This document shows positions 1 to 10,208 of a stretch of 64,000 nt of DNA, in pieces. Origin of the DNA: an uncultured Sphingomonadaceae bacterium. Lineage in GTDB: Bacteria > Pseudomonadota > Alphaproteobacteria > Sphingomonadales > Sphingomonadaceae. Position 1 is the stretch's first letter, and each line of letters opens with the position of its first letter. Position numbers and translations under genes: made by a program. The stretch lies in NCBI GenBank assembly GCA_947493955.1, contig CANLSQ010000001.1, positions 372,001-436,000 of the forward strand, written 5' to 3'. The notes under the pieces are model-generated. The model worked only from the letters and a program-made list of their open reading frames with translations, had not been told where the DNA came from and searched no databases.

Positions 1-970
1 CAGCTATGGTTCCAACGCCCGTCTGGGTGACAGCGAGTGGATGGTCGTTGAGGCTGATGAGAGCGACGGAAGCTTTCTGCGTCTCGATGGGACGATTGCG
101 GTTGTCACCAATATCGATCCGGAACATCTCGATCATTATGGCAGCTTCGACAAGATCAAGGACAGCTTTGTCGAGTTTATCGAGAATGTGCCTTTTTACG
201 GCGCCGCGATCCTGTGTCTTGATCATCCCGAAGTACAGGCGATCCTGCCGCGTATTCGCGACCGGCGGCTGATTACCTATGGTTTTTCCGCGCAGGCTGA
301 TGTGAAGGGTGTCAATGTCACGCCAATACCCGGTGGTAACCGCTTTGATGTGGTCATTCGCGACCGTGATGGCGAGACGCGGACAATTGAAGGCATTACA
401 CTGCCCATGCCGGGGCGGCACAATGTCGAGAATGCGATTGCAGCGGTGGCGGTTGGCCTCGAAATGGGCATGACGGACGAACAAATAGCCAGCGGCTTTG
501 ATCATTTTGGCGGCGTCAAACGGCGCTTTACCAAAGTCGGCGAAGTGGACGGCGTATCGATCATCGACGATTACGGCCACCACCCGGTCGAAATCCGCGC
601 CGTGCTTTCCGCGGCTCGCGAAGGCGCAGAAGGTCGCGTCATTGCTGTGGTTCAGCCACATCGCTTCACCCGGCTGCGCGATCATATGGAGGATTTTCAG
701 CAAGCGTTTAATGACGCTGACATGGTCTATGTCACACCGGTCTTTGTAGCCGGTGAAGAACCGATAGAAGGCGTGGATAGCGAAGCCCTTGCCGCGGGCT
801 TACGCAAACGCGGACATAGGGTTGCCGAAACCGTTGCAGATGAAGCGGATTTGACGGCAAGGCTTGCGGAGGTAGCGGAAGACAAGGACATGATTGTCTG
901 TCTGGGCGCCGGTGATATTACCAAATGGGCGGCCGGTTTGGCCGACGGAATAAAGGCCGCACGGTCATGA
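1..970 (+). CDS. murC: UDP-N-acetylmuramate--L-alanine ligase, 5' truncated by window edge
   Basis: MurC adds L-alanine to UDP-N-acetylmuramate with ATP in the cytoplasm, the first amino-acid step of peptidoglycan precursor synthesis. The reading frame is open from base 2, so the N-terminal UDP-binding domain and P-loop lie outside the window. What remains is the central and C-terminal part. The Mur-ligase motif [11 protein letters not shown] is followed by [11 protein letters not shown], and the C-terminal domain carries [12 protein letters not shown] and [11 protein letters not shown], which are typical of MurC rather than MurD, E or F. The stop overlaps the murB start in an ATGA, so the two genes are translationally coupled. 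Identification is firm; only the missing start is unresolved. Confidence 0.96.
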   Translation, partial: SYGSNARLGDSEWMVVEADESDGSFLRLDGTIAVVTNIDPEHLDHYGSFDKIKDSFVEFIENVPFYGAAILCLDHPEVQAILPRIRDRRLITYGFSAQADVKGVNVTPIPGGNRFDVVIRDRDGETRTIEGITLPMPGRHNVENAIAAVAVGLEMGMTDEQIASGFDHFGGVKRRFTKVGEVDGVSIIDDYGHHPVEIRAVLSAAREGAEGRVIAVVQPHRFTRLRDHMEDFQQAFNDADMVYVTPVFVAGEEPIEGVDSEALAAGLRKRGHRVAETVADEADLTARLAEVAEDKDMIVCLGAGDITKWAAGLADGIKAARS

Positions 971-1884
971 CGGTCGCGACAGCCCTTCCCGAAACCCACG
1001 GCAAGCTTACGGCCGAAGCGCCGCTGGCACCGCTAGTCTGGTTCAAAAGCGGCGGTCCTGCTGAGTGGTTGTTCGCGCCCAAAGATGTGGACGATCTCCA
1101 GCAATTTCTCCGCGATCTCGATCCCACCATTCCCGTCTGGCCCCTGGGTCTAGGGTCCAATCTCATCATTCGCGATGGGGGAAAACGTGGTGTGACTATC
1201 CGTCTGGGCAAGGCTTTTGCCGGGATTGAAACCGTCGGCAAGGGACGGTTCGGAATTGACAATGCACTGATTTGTGGTGCCGGCGCGCCGGGAGTTTCCG
1301 CTGCCAGTATGGCACGCGATCATGGCATTGCGGGCATGGAATTCTTGCGCGGTATTCCGGGCACAATTGGAGGTGCCGTCCGGATGAACGCCGGTGCTTA
1401 TGGCCGGGAAGTCTGTGACATATTGGAAAGCGCGGACGTTGTCCTGCGAACCGGCGAGCTGAAAACCATTGCGCTGGCGGACATGGGATATACCTATCGC
1501 CATTCTGAATTGCCGGAAGGGGCCATCGTGGTCAGCGCAACACTTCGAGGAACCGATGGAGATCCGGAAACTATCGGCGCCGAAATGAAACGCATTGCCG
1601 ACGAGCGTGAAGCGTCCCAACCACTGCGTTCCAAAACCGGCGGTTCGACCTTCAAGAATCCCGACGGGCACAAGGCATGGCAGCTGGTCGATGAAGCCGG
1701 TTGCCGCGGTCTTCAGGTCGGGCAAGCGCAGGTGTCAGAGAAACACTGCAACTTCCTGCTCAATCTGGGCGGCGCAACCTCGGCGGACATCGAAGCCTTG
1801 GGCGAAGAAGTGCGCCGGCGGGTAAAGGAGCATAGCGGCGTCGATCTGCAATGGGAGATACAGCGCGTGGGGGACGAAGCATGA
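967..1884 (+). CDS. murB: UDP-N-acetylenolpyruvoylglucosamine reductase
   Basis: MurB is the FAD enzyme that reduces UDP-GlcNAc-enolpyruvate to UDP-N-acetylmuramate using NADPH. I place the start at the ATG of 967, which overlaps the murC stop, rather than at an upstream in-frame start inside murC; this gives 305 residues, normal for the family. The FAD-binding loop [13 protein letters not shown] lies at residues 60-72, followed by [18 protein letters not shown] at 129-146. The proton-donor serine is S227 in [11 protein letters not shown], and the C-terminal catalytic glutamate is probably E297 in LQWEIQRVG. The lone YTYRHS at 175-180 supports the type I MurB fold. It sits in the dcw cluster between murC and a DUF4262 gene, with 4-nt overlaps at both ends. 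Confidence 0.97.
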   Translation: MTVATALPETHGKLTAEAPLAPLVWFKSGGPAEWLFAPKDVDDLQQFLRDLDPTIPVWPLGLGSNLIIRDGGKRGVTIRLGKAFAGIETVGKGRFGIDNALICGAGAPGVSAASMARDHGIAGMEFLRGIPGTIGGAVRMNAGAYGREVCDILESADVVLRTGELKTIALADMGYTYRHSELPEGAIVVSATLRGTDGDPETIGAEMKRIADEREASQPLRSKTGGSTFKNPDGHKAWQLVDEAGCRGLQVGQAQVSEKHCNFLLNLGGATSADIEALGEEVRRRVKEHSGVDLQWEIQRVGDEA

Positions 1885-2369
1885 GCGAAGCCCTGACGGA
1901 GTTCGAACAGTCCATTCTCGACAATGTCGAACAATACGGGTGCCACCTGAACGGAGTTTTTGACCCGGATGGTAGGGATCCCGACTTCTCTTATTCGACA
2001 GGCTTCACATCTTCGGTCGATCAGCCGGAAGTTATCATATTTGGACTCGAACTAAACCTGATGCAAACGTTGCTCAACGACACGCTCGAACTGTGTAGAC
2101 AGGGTTTCGATATTACCGAAAACGCTCGAACTGACGCGCTGATTGAAGGGTATTCCTGTGTCTTTCGTCGGGTTCTTCCCGAATGGATGGTGCCGGAATT
2201 TTGGTCCTCTGCAATCTGGTATAATTGTGATTACCTCGGTGGAGAATTTGATCAGGCTGTGCAGTTGGTCTGGCCGGATGAAAGTAATCGTTTCCCTTGG
2301 GAAAAGGGTGTAAGCGCTGGCTATGTCGAGGCCCAAACCGCCCTTTATGAACCGAGGAAAGCGGCATGA
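1881..2369 (+). CDS. DUF4262 domain protein inserted in the dcw cluster
   Basis: This 162-residue soluble protein has no known reaction. The sequence starts with a short helix, then NVEQYGCHLNGVF, then DPDFSYSTGF, then PEVIIFGLEL. This order (an 'n-v-x-x-y-G' strand, an F-Y-S/T-x-G-F strand, then PE-hhhfGL) is what I recall of DUF4262 proteins. I chose the ATG at 1881 because it overlaps the murB stop as ATGA; an in-frame start 30 nt upstream would lie inside murB. Its own stop overlaps the ddl start in the same way. It is therefore almost certainly co-translated with cell-wall genes, but that does not prove a cell-wall role. There is no signal peptide and no membrane segment. Family assignment is from memory of the motif pattern. 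Confidence 0.8.
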   Translation: MSEALTEFEQSILDNVEQYGCHLNGVFDPDGRDPDFSYSTGFTSSVDQPEVIIFGLELNLMQTLLNDTLELCRQGFDITENARTDALIEGYSCVFRRVLPEWMVPEFWSSAIWYNCDYLGGEFDQAVQLVWPDESNRFPWEKGVSAGYVEAQTALYEPRKAA

Positions 2370-3286
2370 GCGATAAACTCCATGTAGCGGTATTGATGGG
2401 CGGCTGGTCTGCAGAACGCGAAGTCTCTCTAATGAGCGGTAATGACGTTGCCGTCGCGCTTGAGAAAAACGGCCATCAGGTGTCTCGCATCGACATGGAT
2501 CGGAACGTTGCAATGGTCATTGATGGCATCAAGCCCGATGTCGTGTTCAACGCTCTACATGGTTGCCCCGGCGAAGACGGCACGGTGCAGGGCATGCTTG
2601 ATCTGATGCAAATTCCCTACACGCATAGTGGGCGGGTAACTTCGGTCATTGCCATCGACAAGGAATTGACCAAACAGCAGCTGGTACCAGCCGGTATTCC
2701 CATGCCCGAAGGCAAGATGGTCAAGAGCGCCGAGATTTTCGACGCTGACCCGCTGCCCCGGCCCTATGTGTTGAAACCGGTCAACGAAGGCTCATCGGTC
2801 GGTGTGGCAATCATTACCGATCAGGGCAATTACGGCAATCCGATCGGCCGCGACGTATCCGGCCCGTGGCAGGAATTTGACGAACTGCTCGCCGAACCCT
2901 TTATCAAGGGACGCGAGCTGACAACCGCGGTTGTTGGCGGCAAGGCACTATGCGTAACTGAGTTGAAACCCAAAGCAGGTTTCTACGATTACGACGCCAA
3001 ATATACCGAAGGCCTGACTGAACATATCTGTCCGGCGGAGATTCCGGCGGAGATTGAAAAACTTTGTCTCGATTATGCGTTGCGCGCGCATCAGGTTCTG
3101 GGTTGCAAGGGAACGTCGCGGACGGACTATCGCTGGGATGATGAATTGGGTGCGGACGGCTTGTTTGTACTGGAGACCAATACCCAGCCGGGCATGACAC
3201 CGCTGAGTCTTGTGCCGGAACAGGCCAAGCAAATGGGCATAAGCTATGAAGAACTGGTCGAAATGATTGTGAGGGAAGCGCTATGA
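2366..3286 (+). CDS. ddl: D-alanine--D-alanine ligase
   Basis: Ddl joins two D-alanines with ATP to make the dipeptide that ends the peptidoglycan stem and is the target of vancomycin and D-cycloserine. The protein is 306 residues, the usual size for the short DdlB class. The N-terminal loop GGWSAEREVSLMSG is at residues 12-25 and HGCPGEDGTVQG at 65-76. The ATP-grasp lysine region is YVLKPVNEGSSVGVAI, and the C-terminal metal-binding segment reads VLETNTQPGMTPLSLVP. The start overlaps the upstream DUF4262 stop, and the stop overlaps the ftsQ start, both as ATGA. Position between murB and ftsQ is standard for alphaproteobacteria apart from the extra gene. Confidence 0.97.
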   Translation: MSDKLHVAVLMGGWSAEREVSLMSGNDVAVALEKNGHQVSRIDMDRNVAMVIDGIKPDVVFNALHGCPGEDGTVQGMLDLMQIPYTHSGRVTSVIAIDKELTKQQLVPAGIPMPEGKMVKSAEIFDADPLPRPYVLKPVNEGSSVGVAIITDQGNYGNPIGRDVSGPWQEFDELLAEPFIKGRELTTAVVGGKALCVTELKPKAGFYDYDAKYTEGLTEHICPAEIPAEIEKLCLDYALRAHQVLGCKGTSRTDYRWDDELGADGLFVLETNTQPGMTPLSLVPEQAKQMGISYEELVEMIVREAL

Positions 3287-4170
3287 CAGCAGCATCAGTC
3301 AGGCGGACAAATAAAAAGTCCAAGGGTAAACCCCGCAAGGTGAACAAGAAAAAAGTCCGCCAAGTGTCGATCTTTGACAAGATCCTCCGCGCCATGCCGG
3401 TGACCGAGGCACAGGTACAGAAAGGTCTGACCTGGGGATTGGTCGGCGTGTTCGTGCTGGGCGCCTATAGTGTCGCTCACTATACCGGTATCAACGAGCG
3501 GATCAGTAGTCAGATTGCAACCTCCGTCGGTGCCGCAGGATTTGAGGTGAAGCGGGTTGAAGTCACTGGTGTCAACCGGATCGACGAACTGAAAGTCTAT
3601 GAAATTACATTGGCACAGAAAGACCGTTCCATGATGCTGGTCGATATCGATCAGGTGCGCGACGATTTGATGGGCAATGGCTGGATCAAGGACGCGCGGA
3701 TCTCGCGCCGCTTGCCCGACACGTTGGTGGTCGAGATTGTCGAGAGAGAACCCGCAGCGGTTTGGCAGCGAGATGGCAAATTGTCCCTGATCGACCAGAC
3801 CGGATATCCGTTGCAACAGATACAGCCGGAAGAAATGCCGGACCTGCCCGTGATCGTGGGCAAAAAAGCCAATAAACGCGTGCCGGAACTCACCAAGCTA
3901 CTGGACGTTGCACCGGCACTTAGTCCGATGGTGACAGGCGCGACCTGGATCGGTAATCGCCGCTGGAACCTGGAATTTGAGAGCGGGGAAACATTGGCCT
4001 TGCCGGAAGGCGAAGAGACAGCAGCGGCGGCGCTGTTAAACTTTGCCCGGATGGACGGGGTTAATCGCTTGCTCGGGCGCGGGGTGGTACATTTTGATCT
4101 GCGCGATACGGAGCGCGCTTATCTCCGGATGCCGCCGAAGGTGGAAACATCGCCGGAACCAGAGGGTTAA
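3283..4170 (+). CDS. ftsQ: cell division protein FtsQ
   Basis: FtsQ is a bitopic inner-membrane divisome protein that links early and late division proteins through FtsB and FtsL. The 295-residue product starts with a long basic cytoplasmic tail (residues 1-45, rich in Lys and Arg), then one membrane segment at about 48-66 (GLTWGLVGVFVLGAYSVAHY). A POTRA domain follows, beginning with FEVKRVEVTGVNRIDEL at about 87-103, and then the FtsQ-type beta domain containing DLMGNGWIKDARISRRLPDT and VEIVEREPAAVWQ. The long basic tail is usual in sphingomonads. The start overlaps ddl. A 61-nt gap separates it from ftsA, so ftsA may be translated from its own ribosome site. Confidence 0.95.
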   Translation: MTAASVRRTNKKSKGKPRKVNKKKVRQVSIFDKILRAMPVTEAQVQKGLTWGLVGVFVLGAYSVAHYTGINERISSQIATSVGAAGFEVKRVEVTGVNRIDELKVYEITLAQKDRSMMLVDIDQVRDDLMGNGWIKDARISRRLPDTLVVEIVEREPAAVWQRDGKLSLIDQTGYPLQQIQPEEMPDLPVIVGKKANKRVPELTKLLDVAPALSPMVTGATWIGNRRWNLEFESGETLALPEGEETAAAALLNFARMDGVNRLLGRGVVHFDLRDTERAYLRMPPKVETSPEPEG

Positions 4171-4231
4171 ACAAGACGCTATCGATTGGGGGCACCATGA
4201 GGCAGCAAAAAGGATATAAGGGAACAGACAA

Positions 4232-5491
4232 ATGGCAGCACGGGTAGAAAAGATTTTTACCGCTTTGGATATCGGGTCGTCCAAGATTACAGCGATGATC
4301 GCTGGTCGGATGGACAATGGTGATATCACCGTGCTGGGAACTGGGCAGCGCGCCAGTAAAGGCGTGAAGCGCGGTTATATTGCCGATACCGAACGGACTG
4401 AACTCGATGTCCGCGACGCGGTTGAACAGGCCGAGCGTATTGCCGGAACCAATATTGACGATGTCTGGGTAAGCTTTTCGGCTGGTGGCTTGACCAGCAT
4501 GCTCACGTCTGTGGAAACAGAACTGGGGGGGCACCGGATTGAGCAGGAGGATATTGACCATCTGCTGAAAGCCGGACGCAACAGCATCGATCCGCAGGGC
4601 AAGATGGTTCTGCACGCACAGCCTGCGCTCTATACGATTGACGGGCTTGCCGGGGTAAAGAAGCCCAAGGGTCTGCATGCTGACCGTCTGGGCGTGGATA
4701 TCCACGTGATTCTCGCCGACGCATCACCGGTACGCAATATCGACATGAGCGTGCGCGGCGCGCATCTCAACGTGAAATCGATAATCGCGTCTCCCATTGC
4801 TGCGGGCACAGCCTGTCTGTCTAAAGAAGAGCGCGAGCTTGGCGTTGCGATGGTCGAATTAGGGGCAGAGGTTACCAATGTCTCGCTATTTGCCGGCGGG
4901 ATGCTGGTTGGTCTTGCCACGCTGCCTTATGGCGCAGCAGATATTACCGATGATATCGCATCATCCTTTGGCTTGCGGCGAGCACAGGCCGAGCGGATCA
5001 AATGTTTCCACGGGTCGGCCACGACCAGCCCGCGTGACAATCACGATGTCATCGATCTGCAATTGGATCAAACCGGACCGGAAGCCGATGAAGATGGCCG
5101 TATCACCAAGGCGCAGCTGATCGGTGTTATCCGTCAGCGGTTGGACCATCTTATCGGTGAAATTGGCAAAACGCTCAAGGAACTCGGATTTACCGGCCCT
5201 GTCGGACGGCAGGTTGTGCTCACCGGTGGTGGCGCGGAACTGAAAGGCATTGCGGATTATGCGCAATCAGCGCTGGGTCAAACCGTGCGGATCGGTCGCC
5301 CTACCGGACTTACAGCTTTGCCCGATGCCCATAGCGGTCCGGGCTTTGCCGGTTTGGCGGGTCTGGCGCTTTATGCGGCGCAGGAACCTGTCGACCTCAG
5401 ATCGCTTTCCAGCAGCCATCAAAACGTCCACAAATATGCCGGTTCTGCGGTAATTGGACGGCTGATGTCGGCAATCCGGGGGAATTTTTAA
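4232..5491 (+). CDS. ftsA: cell division protein FtsA
   Basis: FtsA is the actin-like ATPase that tethers FtsZ filaments to the inner membrane. The protein has 419 residues. The N-terminal phosphate-binding loop ALDIGSSKITAMIAG is at 11-25, and the SHS2 (1C) subdomain follows (about 90-170). The ATP-binding segment VVLTGGGAELKGIADYA marks the second actin half. The last dozen residues, IGRLMSAIRGNF, form a short amphipathic helix that fits the membrane-targeting sequence. The start at 4232 is preceded by an AAGGA...AAGGGA stretch that serves as the ribosome site. Stop to ftsZ start is 104 nt, the largest gap inside the division cluster. Confidence 0.97.
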   Translation: MAARVEKIFTALDIGSSKITAMIAGRMDNGDITVLGTGQRASKGVKRGYIADTERTELDVRDAVEQAERIAGTNIDDVWVSFSAGGLTSMLTSVETELGGHRIEQEDIDHLLKAGRNSIDPQGKMVLHAQPALYTIDGLAGVKKPKGLHADRLGVDIHVILADASPVRNIDMSVRGAHLNVKSIIASPIAAGTACLSKEERELGVAMVELGAEVTNVSLFAGGMLVGLATLPYGAADITDDIASSFGLRRAQAERIKCFHGSATTSPRDNHDVIDLQLDQTGPEADEDGRITKAQLIGVIRQRLDHLIGEIGKTLKELGFTGPVGRQVVLTGGGAELKGIADYAQSALGQTVRIGRPTGLTALPDAHSGPGFAGLAGLALYAAQEPVDLRSLSSSHQNVHKYAGSAVIGRLMSAIRGNF

Positions 5492-5548
5492 GAATTTACG
5501 AAAAAAATTAACTTTTGGGGTGATTCCAACATCAAATTTGTGCAAAGC

Positions 5549-5564
5549 GTTACCCAAATGTTAC
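5549..5564 (+). promoter_or_regulatory. GTTAC direct repeat upstream of ftsZ
   Basis: Two GTTAC pentamers begin at 5549 and 5560, 11 bp apart and so on the same helical face, 31-47 nt before the ftsZ start. The surrounding ftsA-ftsZ gap (5492-5595) is AT-rich compared with its neighbours. Alphaproteobacterial ftsZ genes usually have their own regulated promoter, but I cannot recognise a CtrA or GcrA site with confidence, so this is only a candidate site for a regulator. Confidence 0.25.
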
Positions 5565-5595
5565 ACATCGAGTTTATGTCTGGGGAGACAGTAAA

Positions 5596-7140
5596 ATGAG
5601 CATCAATATTGGCCCACCTGAAGTGGAAGAGTTGAAACCACGGATCGCTGTTATTGGCGTTGGCGGTGCGGGCGGCAATGCCATTGCAAATATGATCGCA
5701 GCAAAGGTGGAAGGCGTTGATTTCATCGTCAGTAACACCGACGCACAATCGCTCAACAGCTCTCCTGCAGAACAGCGCATTCAGCTTGGGCCTGAGATTA
5801 CCCAAGGTCTTGGTGCTGGTTCCCGCCCGGAAGTCGGACGGGCGGCAGCGGAAGAAACGCTCGAGCTTGTCGAGAAGGCTCTGGACGGAGCGCATATGTG
5901 CTTCATCGCTGCCGGTATGGGCGGCGGCACCGGCACGGGCGCAGCTCCGGTTATTGCCAAGGCGGCGCGTGACAAAGGCATTTTGACGGTTGGCGTTGTT
6001 ACCAAGCCGTTCACGTTTGAAGGCACACGGCGCATGAAATCGGCCAATGCCGGTATCGAAGAGCTGCAGAAAAACGTGGATACTCTGATCATTATCCCCA
6101 ATCAGAATCTGTTCCTTGTCGCCAACCCGAACACGACGTTCAAGGAAGCGTTCCTGCTGGCTGATGAAGTGCTGCAACAAGGCGTTCGCGGTATTACCGA
6201 CCTGATGGTGATGCCCGGCCTGATCAACCTCGATTTTGCCGACGTGCGCTCCGTGATGCATGAAATGGGCAAGGCGATGATGGGTACAGGCGAAGCCGAA
6301 GGCGACGGCCGTGCTTTGGAAGCCGCTGAAAAAGCCATTGCCAATCCGTTGCTCGATGGTGTTTCGATGCAGGGTGCGAAAGGTGTTATCGTTTCGATCA
6401 CCGGTGGTGAAGATATGCGCTTGATGGAAGTCGATGAAGCCGCCAATCATATTCGCGAGCTTGTCGATCCCGATGCCAATATCATCTGGGGTAGTGCGTT
6501 TAACGAAAATCTTGATGGTCGTATCCGTGTGTCTGTCGTTGCGACCGGCATTGACAGCGACGGTTCTGTCGCAGCGCCATCAACGGCCTCATCCTTTGCG
6601 ATGAGCAGCCCGGCGCCCGCCCCCTCATCCTTCGCATCCAGCATTCCGGCGGAAGAGGAAGAGCCTGAAGTTGAAGATGTTGCAGAAGCCCAGGAAGAAC
6701 CCGTTCTCGATATGGCAGACAGCCTTGAGACTTCTGAGGCGGAAATGGTCGTTGAACCAGAGCCCGCTCCAGAACCGGAGCCAGAACCAGAGATTGCTCC
6801 TACTCCGACGGCTACTTACTCGGATGATGATGAGCTGGAAGACGAAACCGCTGCTGCTCCATCTTTCGCGTCGCTGACACCCGGTATGGTCAGTGATGAC
6901 GAACCGGAAGAGGAAGAGCTGGTCCTTGGCGGTGATGCCATGCAGCCGGTGGAAGAAGAAGCACCGGCATCTACAGAGCCAGCACCTCGGGTGGCCAGCG
7001 GCGGTGGTACATTGTTTGAGCGGATGTCCAACCTGACACGCGGAAGTAACAAAGCCGATGAAGAAGGTGAAGAAGGCGACGAGGAATCACGCGATCCGCT
7101 CGATATTCCGCGCTTCCTGAACCGCCAGAACAACCAGTAA
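5596..7140 (+). CDS. ftsZ: cell division protein FtsZ
   Basis: FtsZ is the tubulin-like GTPase that forms the cytokinetic ring. The product has 514 residues. [12 protein letters not shown] lies at 22-33, and the tubulin signature [13 protein letters not shown] begins at 109. The T7 loop is visible as [11 protein letters not shown]. From about residue 325 the protein becomes a long low-complexity linker rich in Glu, Pro and Ala, about 170 residues. The end is the conserved C-terminal peptide [15 protein letters not shown] (500-514), which binds FtsA and other tethers. A GGGGAG ribosome site lies 10 nt before the ATG. The linker explains the excess over the roughly 380-residue E. coli protein and is normal for alphaproteobacteria. 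Confidence 0.98.
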   Translation: MSINIGPPEVEELKPRIAVIGVGGAGGNAIANMIAAKVEGVDFIVSNTDAQSLNSSPAEQRIQLGPEITQGLGAGSRPEVGRAAAEETLELVEKALDGAHMCFIAAGMGGGTGTGAAPVIAKAARDKGILTVGVVTKPFTFEGTRRMKSANAGIEELQKNVDTLIIIPNQNLFLVANPNTTFKEAFLLADEVLQQGVRGITDLMVMPGLINLDFADVRSVMHEMGKAMMGTGEAEGDGRALEAAEKAIANPLLDGVSMQGAKGVIVSITGGEDMRLMEVDEAANHIRELVDPDANIIWGSAFNENLDGRIRVSVVATGIDSDGSVAAPSTASSFAMSSPAPAPSSFASSIPAEEEEPEVEDVAEAQEEPVLDMADSLETSEAEMVVEPEPAPEPEPEPEIAPTPTATYSDDDELEDETAAAPSFASLTPGMVSDDEPEEEELVLGGDAMQPVEEEAPASTEPAPRVASGGGTLFERMSNLTRGSNKADEEGEEGDEESRDPLDIPRFLNRQNNQ

Positions 7141-7293
7141 GGGCGTCGGCAGCAATGTGTCGGTTGTAACTGCCTTGAAGCCATTCCACGGTCTCGGTTT
7201 CTTGACCGGCCTTTTGGTTTGTCTTTTGGTGGGGGCGACTGGCCTTGCAATCTATTTTCTGTGCTTGATTTCAGCGCGGTCAAATCGTTTAAT

Positions 7294-9048
7294 ATGCCGG
7301 TGAAAACGATCTCGAAATATTTGATTCTTGCGGCCTTGCCACTGGCCGGTTTCGCCTTGCCTGCAACCCAGGCCCAGGCCCAGAAAAGTGCGCAATCCAG
7401 CAACACTGATCTGCAGGACGCGCTGCGCCGTATCGCCCGTAATTCCAACGATTCTTCGGCGTTGGCAGATGCAGGATTAGCGGCGCTGGAGCTTGGTGAT
7501 ACGCGTGCCGCCATCGGCTTTCTGGCTAGGGCAAACGAAATTTATCCCCGCAGTGGCCGCGTAAAAGCTGGTCTCGCGCGGTCTCTGTTGCTTGAGCAAA
7601 ATCCCTTCGGCGCGATCCGCTATTTTGATGAAGCGACGGCCAATGGGATCGCAGCAAAAGACATCGCGATTGATCGCGGTCTTGCTTATGATCTGATCGG
7701 GCGAAATGCCGATGCGCAAAAAGACTATCAGCTGGCCTTGAGTCATGGCCGAAGTGACAAGCTGCTAAAACGCTATGCGATCTCTCTTGGGATCAGCGGC
7801 GATGTCGAGGGCGCTGAGGCTCAGTTAAACCCTCTGCTACAAAAAAGTGACCGGGATGCCTGGCGTAACCGGGCTTTCATTCTGGCGATGAATGGTCAGG
7901 AAAAAGAGGCCAACAAGATTGCGCGCCAGACCATGCAGAAACAAATGGCGAAAGCGATCAAGCCGTTTTTCGATCGGATGCCAAAACTGACCGCAGCGCA
8001 AAAGGCGGCCGCAGTGCATTTCGGCCATTTCCCGGCCAGTGAAAATATCGGTGTCGATGTTGCTTCGGTGCGCTTCGCGTCGCGCAACGCGGTGCGCGAC
8101 GGTGATGGTGCTGATGCGGGATTGATTCCCATCGGTGAACCGTTGGGACGGGATGTCGAAAAACCCAAAGTACTGGCAATGCCTGATACCTCGCCACGCC
8201 GCCGCCCTGGTTCAAAGAGTAGCGACAAGAAAACGACGCGAAATGCCAATCGCAAAGGCGCAAGCGACAAAACCGTGCTGGCGCAAAATAGTCTGCCAAC
8301 ACCAAAGAGCGCAAGGCCGCTAGTGAAGCCCGCGGTAGCGCGACCCAATGATCCCGTGACAAAAAGTGCGGCGCAGGAAGACAAGTCATCACCATCTCCT
8401 GGATTTGAGACGGCTGTTGGAGGTTCTGCAAAAAAAGCATCTTTGGTATCCGAAACCGTTGCCAGAAAAGTGGATATCGGTGGGATAAAAGCGCCTGCTA
8501 AATCGAGTGAAGAAAAGTCTAAAAAGCCGGTCCAGCTGGTGAACTTTGACCTTGCAAAGGCAGGATCATCAGGACCATCGCCGATTATGTCGGGAACACC
8601 CGGCGATAGTGCGTCCGGGGCCACGCCACGCCGGCCTTTGTCTGACATTATCGGTTCCATAGCGATTCCGGATTCTGAGAAGAAAGCGGCGGTTGTGCCG
8701 GTAGATTTGGCTGCGATAACGCCGGCCAAGCCAAAGCCGGTCGAGAAGAAGGTGGAAGCCAAGCCAAAACCCCCCGAGCATCCCAAACGCTATTGGGTAC
8801 AGATCGCAACCGGTTCCGATCTCAACGCGCTGAAATATGACTATCGCCGGATGTCAAAGAAAAATGCTGATCTGTTCGCTGCTACCAATGGATGGACGTC
8901 GCCATGGGGGAAAACGAAGCGGCTGGTGGTCGGTCCGTTTGAAGATTTGAAAGCAGCAAAAAAGTTTGAAGCGGGTTTCCGCAAAGGCGGCGGCGATGGT
9001 TTTGCCTGGGTCAGTGCCGATGGTACGAAAGTGAACAAGCTGAACTGA
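7294..9048 (+). CDS. exported TPR and SPOR domain protein
   Basis: I place the start at 7294 because it gives a clean signal peptide ([10 protein letters not shown], then a hydrophobic core, then ATQAQAQ, residues 1-30); a longer frame from 7219 would bury it. The mature protein has TPR-like helical repeats at about 40-220 ([17 protein letters not shown] and similar), a long Lys/Pro/Ser-rich linker (about 240-495), and a C-terminal SPOR domain from about 500 ([10 protein letters not shown] ... RLVVGPF ... GFAWVS). SPOR domains bind denuded glycan strands at division septa, which fits its position after ftsZ. It is probably a periplasmic septal protein, but no named gene can be assigned. It is separated from ftsZ by 153 nt in which I see no gene. 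Confidence 0.85.
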   Translation: MPVKTISKYLILAALPLAGFALPATQAQAQKSAQSSNTDLQDALRRIARNSNDSSALADAGLAALELGDTRAAIGFLARANEIYPRSGRVKAGLARSLLLEQNPFGAIRYFDEATANGIAAKDIAIDRGLAYDLIGRNADAQKDYQLALSHGRSDKLLKRYAISLGISGDVEGAEAQLNPLLQKSDRDAWRNRAFILAMNGQEKEANKIARQTMQKQMAKAIKPFFDRMPKLTAAQKAAAVHFGHFPASENIGVDVASVRFASRNAVRDGDGADAGLIPIGEPLGRDVEKPKVLAMPDTSPRRRPGSKSSDKKTTRNANRKGASDKTVLAQNSLPTPKSARPLVKPAVARPNDPVTKSAAQEDKSSPSPGFETAVGGSAKKASLVSETVARKVDIGGIKAPAKSSEEKSKKPVQLVNFDLAKAGSSGPSPIMSGTPGDSASGATPRRPLSDIIGSIAIPDSEKKAAVVPVDLAAITPAKPKPVEKKVEAKPKPPEHPKRYWVQIATGSDLNALKYDYRRMSKKNADLFAATNGWTSPWGKTKRLVVGPFEDLKAAKKFEAGFRKGGGDGFAWVSADGTKVNKLN

Positions 9049-10208
9049 TGTTAAAGACCGCGAGCTATGCCAGTGACCCGCGTCAAAGCCGCGGCAGGCG
9101 CCATGATGAAGGGCGTTCTGACAATGACGGCAGCATCCGGGGACCACGCGATGATTTTCAGCGGGATCGCGACCGCATCATCCACTCGATATCCTTTCGC
9201 AGATTGCGCCACAAAACGCAGGTTTTTGTCGCTCCTGACGGCGACCATTTTCGCGTCCGTCTGACCCACAGTCTGGAAGTGGCGCAGATCGGCCGGACTA
9301 TTGCGCGCTCTTTGGGGCTTAATGAAGATCTGACCGAAGCATTGTGTCTGGCGCATGATATCGGTCATCCGCCCTTTGGTCATGCCGGAGAGGACGCGCT
9401 GGAGGAAGCGCTGGCTGATCATGGCGGCTTTGATCATAATGCGCAGACAATAAGGACATTGACCAAGTTGGAGCGCCCCTATCCGCGCTGGAATGGCTTG
9501 AACCTGACTTGGGAAATGCTTGAAGGTCTGGCCAAGCATAATGGTCCGATTACGCAGCCCACCTGGGCCATGGCCGAAGTCAATGCCGGGATGCCGCTTG
9601 ACTTGAACAGCTGGCCATCGCTAGAGGCGCAAATCGCGGCAGTTGCGGATGATATCGCTTATGACAATCACGATATTGACGATGGCATCAGGGCAGGTTT
9701 GCTGAGTATAGACCAGTTGCTGACACTACCGTTCATCGCGGAACGCTGGAGTGATATCTGCACGCGCTTTCCGGATGTTAAGCGGAATCGTCTGGTTCCG
9801 GAACTTATCCGTGATCAAATTGGTCTGATGGTCAACAATGTGATCGAAACAACCGTCTCACGGATCAAGGAGCATGGCATCGAAACGGCCGATGATGTGC
9901 GCGGTGCCGGCTTGATGATTGGCGGTTTTTCGGATGACATGGCTGCAAAAGAGCGGACGCTCAAAAAATTCATGTATGCCAATTTGTATAACCATCCCGA
10001 GCAGATGGCGGCGGCGGACAATGCACGGGTTGTTGTCGCTGATCTGGTCGGTGCTTATCGGGACAAGCCGGATCTGATGCCTGAAAGCTGGGCGGTAGCG
10101 TTGCCGTCGGCGGAACCGGACCGTATCCGGCATATTGCCGATTTCATGGCCGGTATGACGGATCGCTATGCTAGCAACAGCCATAGTGAGATTTTTGGGG
10201 ACACATGA
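9048..10208 (+). CDS. deoxyguanosinetriphosphate triphosphohydrolase-like HD protein
   Basis: This 386-residue HD-domain hydrolase belongs to the Dgt-like class that cleaves dNTPs to deoxynucleosides and triphosphate. The metal ligands are visible: H74 in [14 protein letters not shown]103 and D104 in [18 protein letters not shown], and the later aspartate in [16 protein letters not shown]. The N-terminal [14 protein letters not shown] is typical of the type 2 dGTPase-like group. The start codon overlaps the stop of the SPOR gene (TGATG), and the stop overlaps the next gene. The substrate cannot be read from sequence, so I do not use the name dgt. Confidence 0.92.
   Translation: MLKTASYASDPRQSRGRRHDEGRSDNDGSIRGPRDDFQRDRDRIIHSISFRRLRHKTQVFVAPDGDHFRVRLTHSLEVAQIGRTIARSLGLNEDLTEALCLAHDIGHPPFGHAGEDALEEALADHGGFDHNAQTIRTLTKLERPYPRWNGLNLTWEMLEGLAKHNGPITQPTWAMAEVNAGMPLDLNSWPSLEAQIAAVADDIAYDNHDIDDGIRAGLLSIDQLLTLPFIAERWSDICTRFPDVKRNRLVPELIRDQIGLMVNNVIETTVSRIKEHGIETADDVRGAGLMIGGFSDDMAAKERTLKKFMYANLYNHPEQMAAADNARVVVADLVGAYRDKPDLMPESWAVALPSAEPDRIRHIADFMAGMTDRYASNSHSEIFGDT

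Noticed and set aside
5488-6450. 320-residue minus-strand frame over ftsZ
   Set aside because: It is antisense to the highly conserved FtsZ GTPase region.
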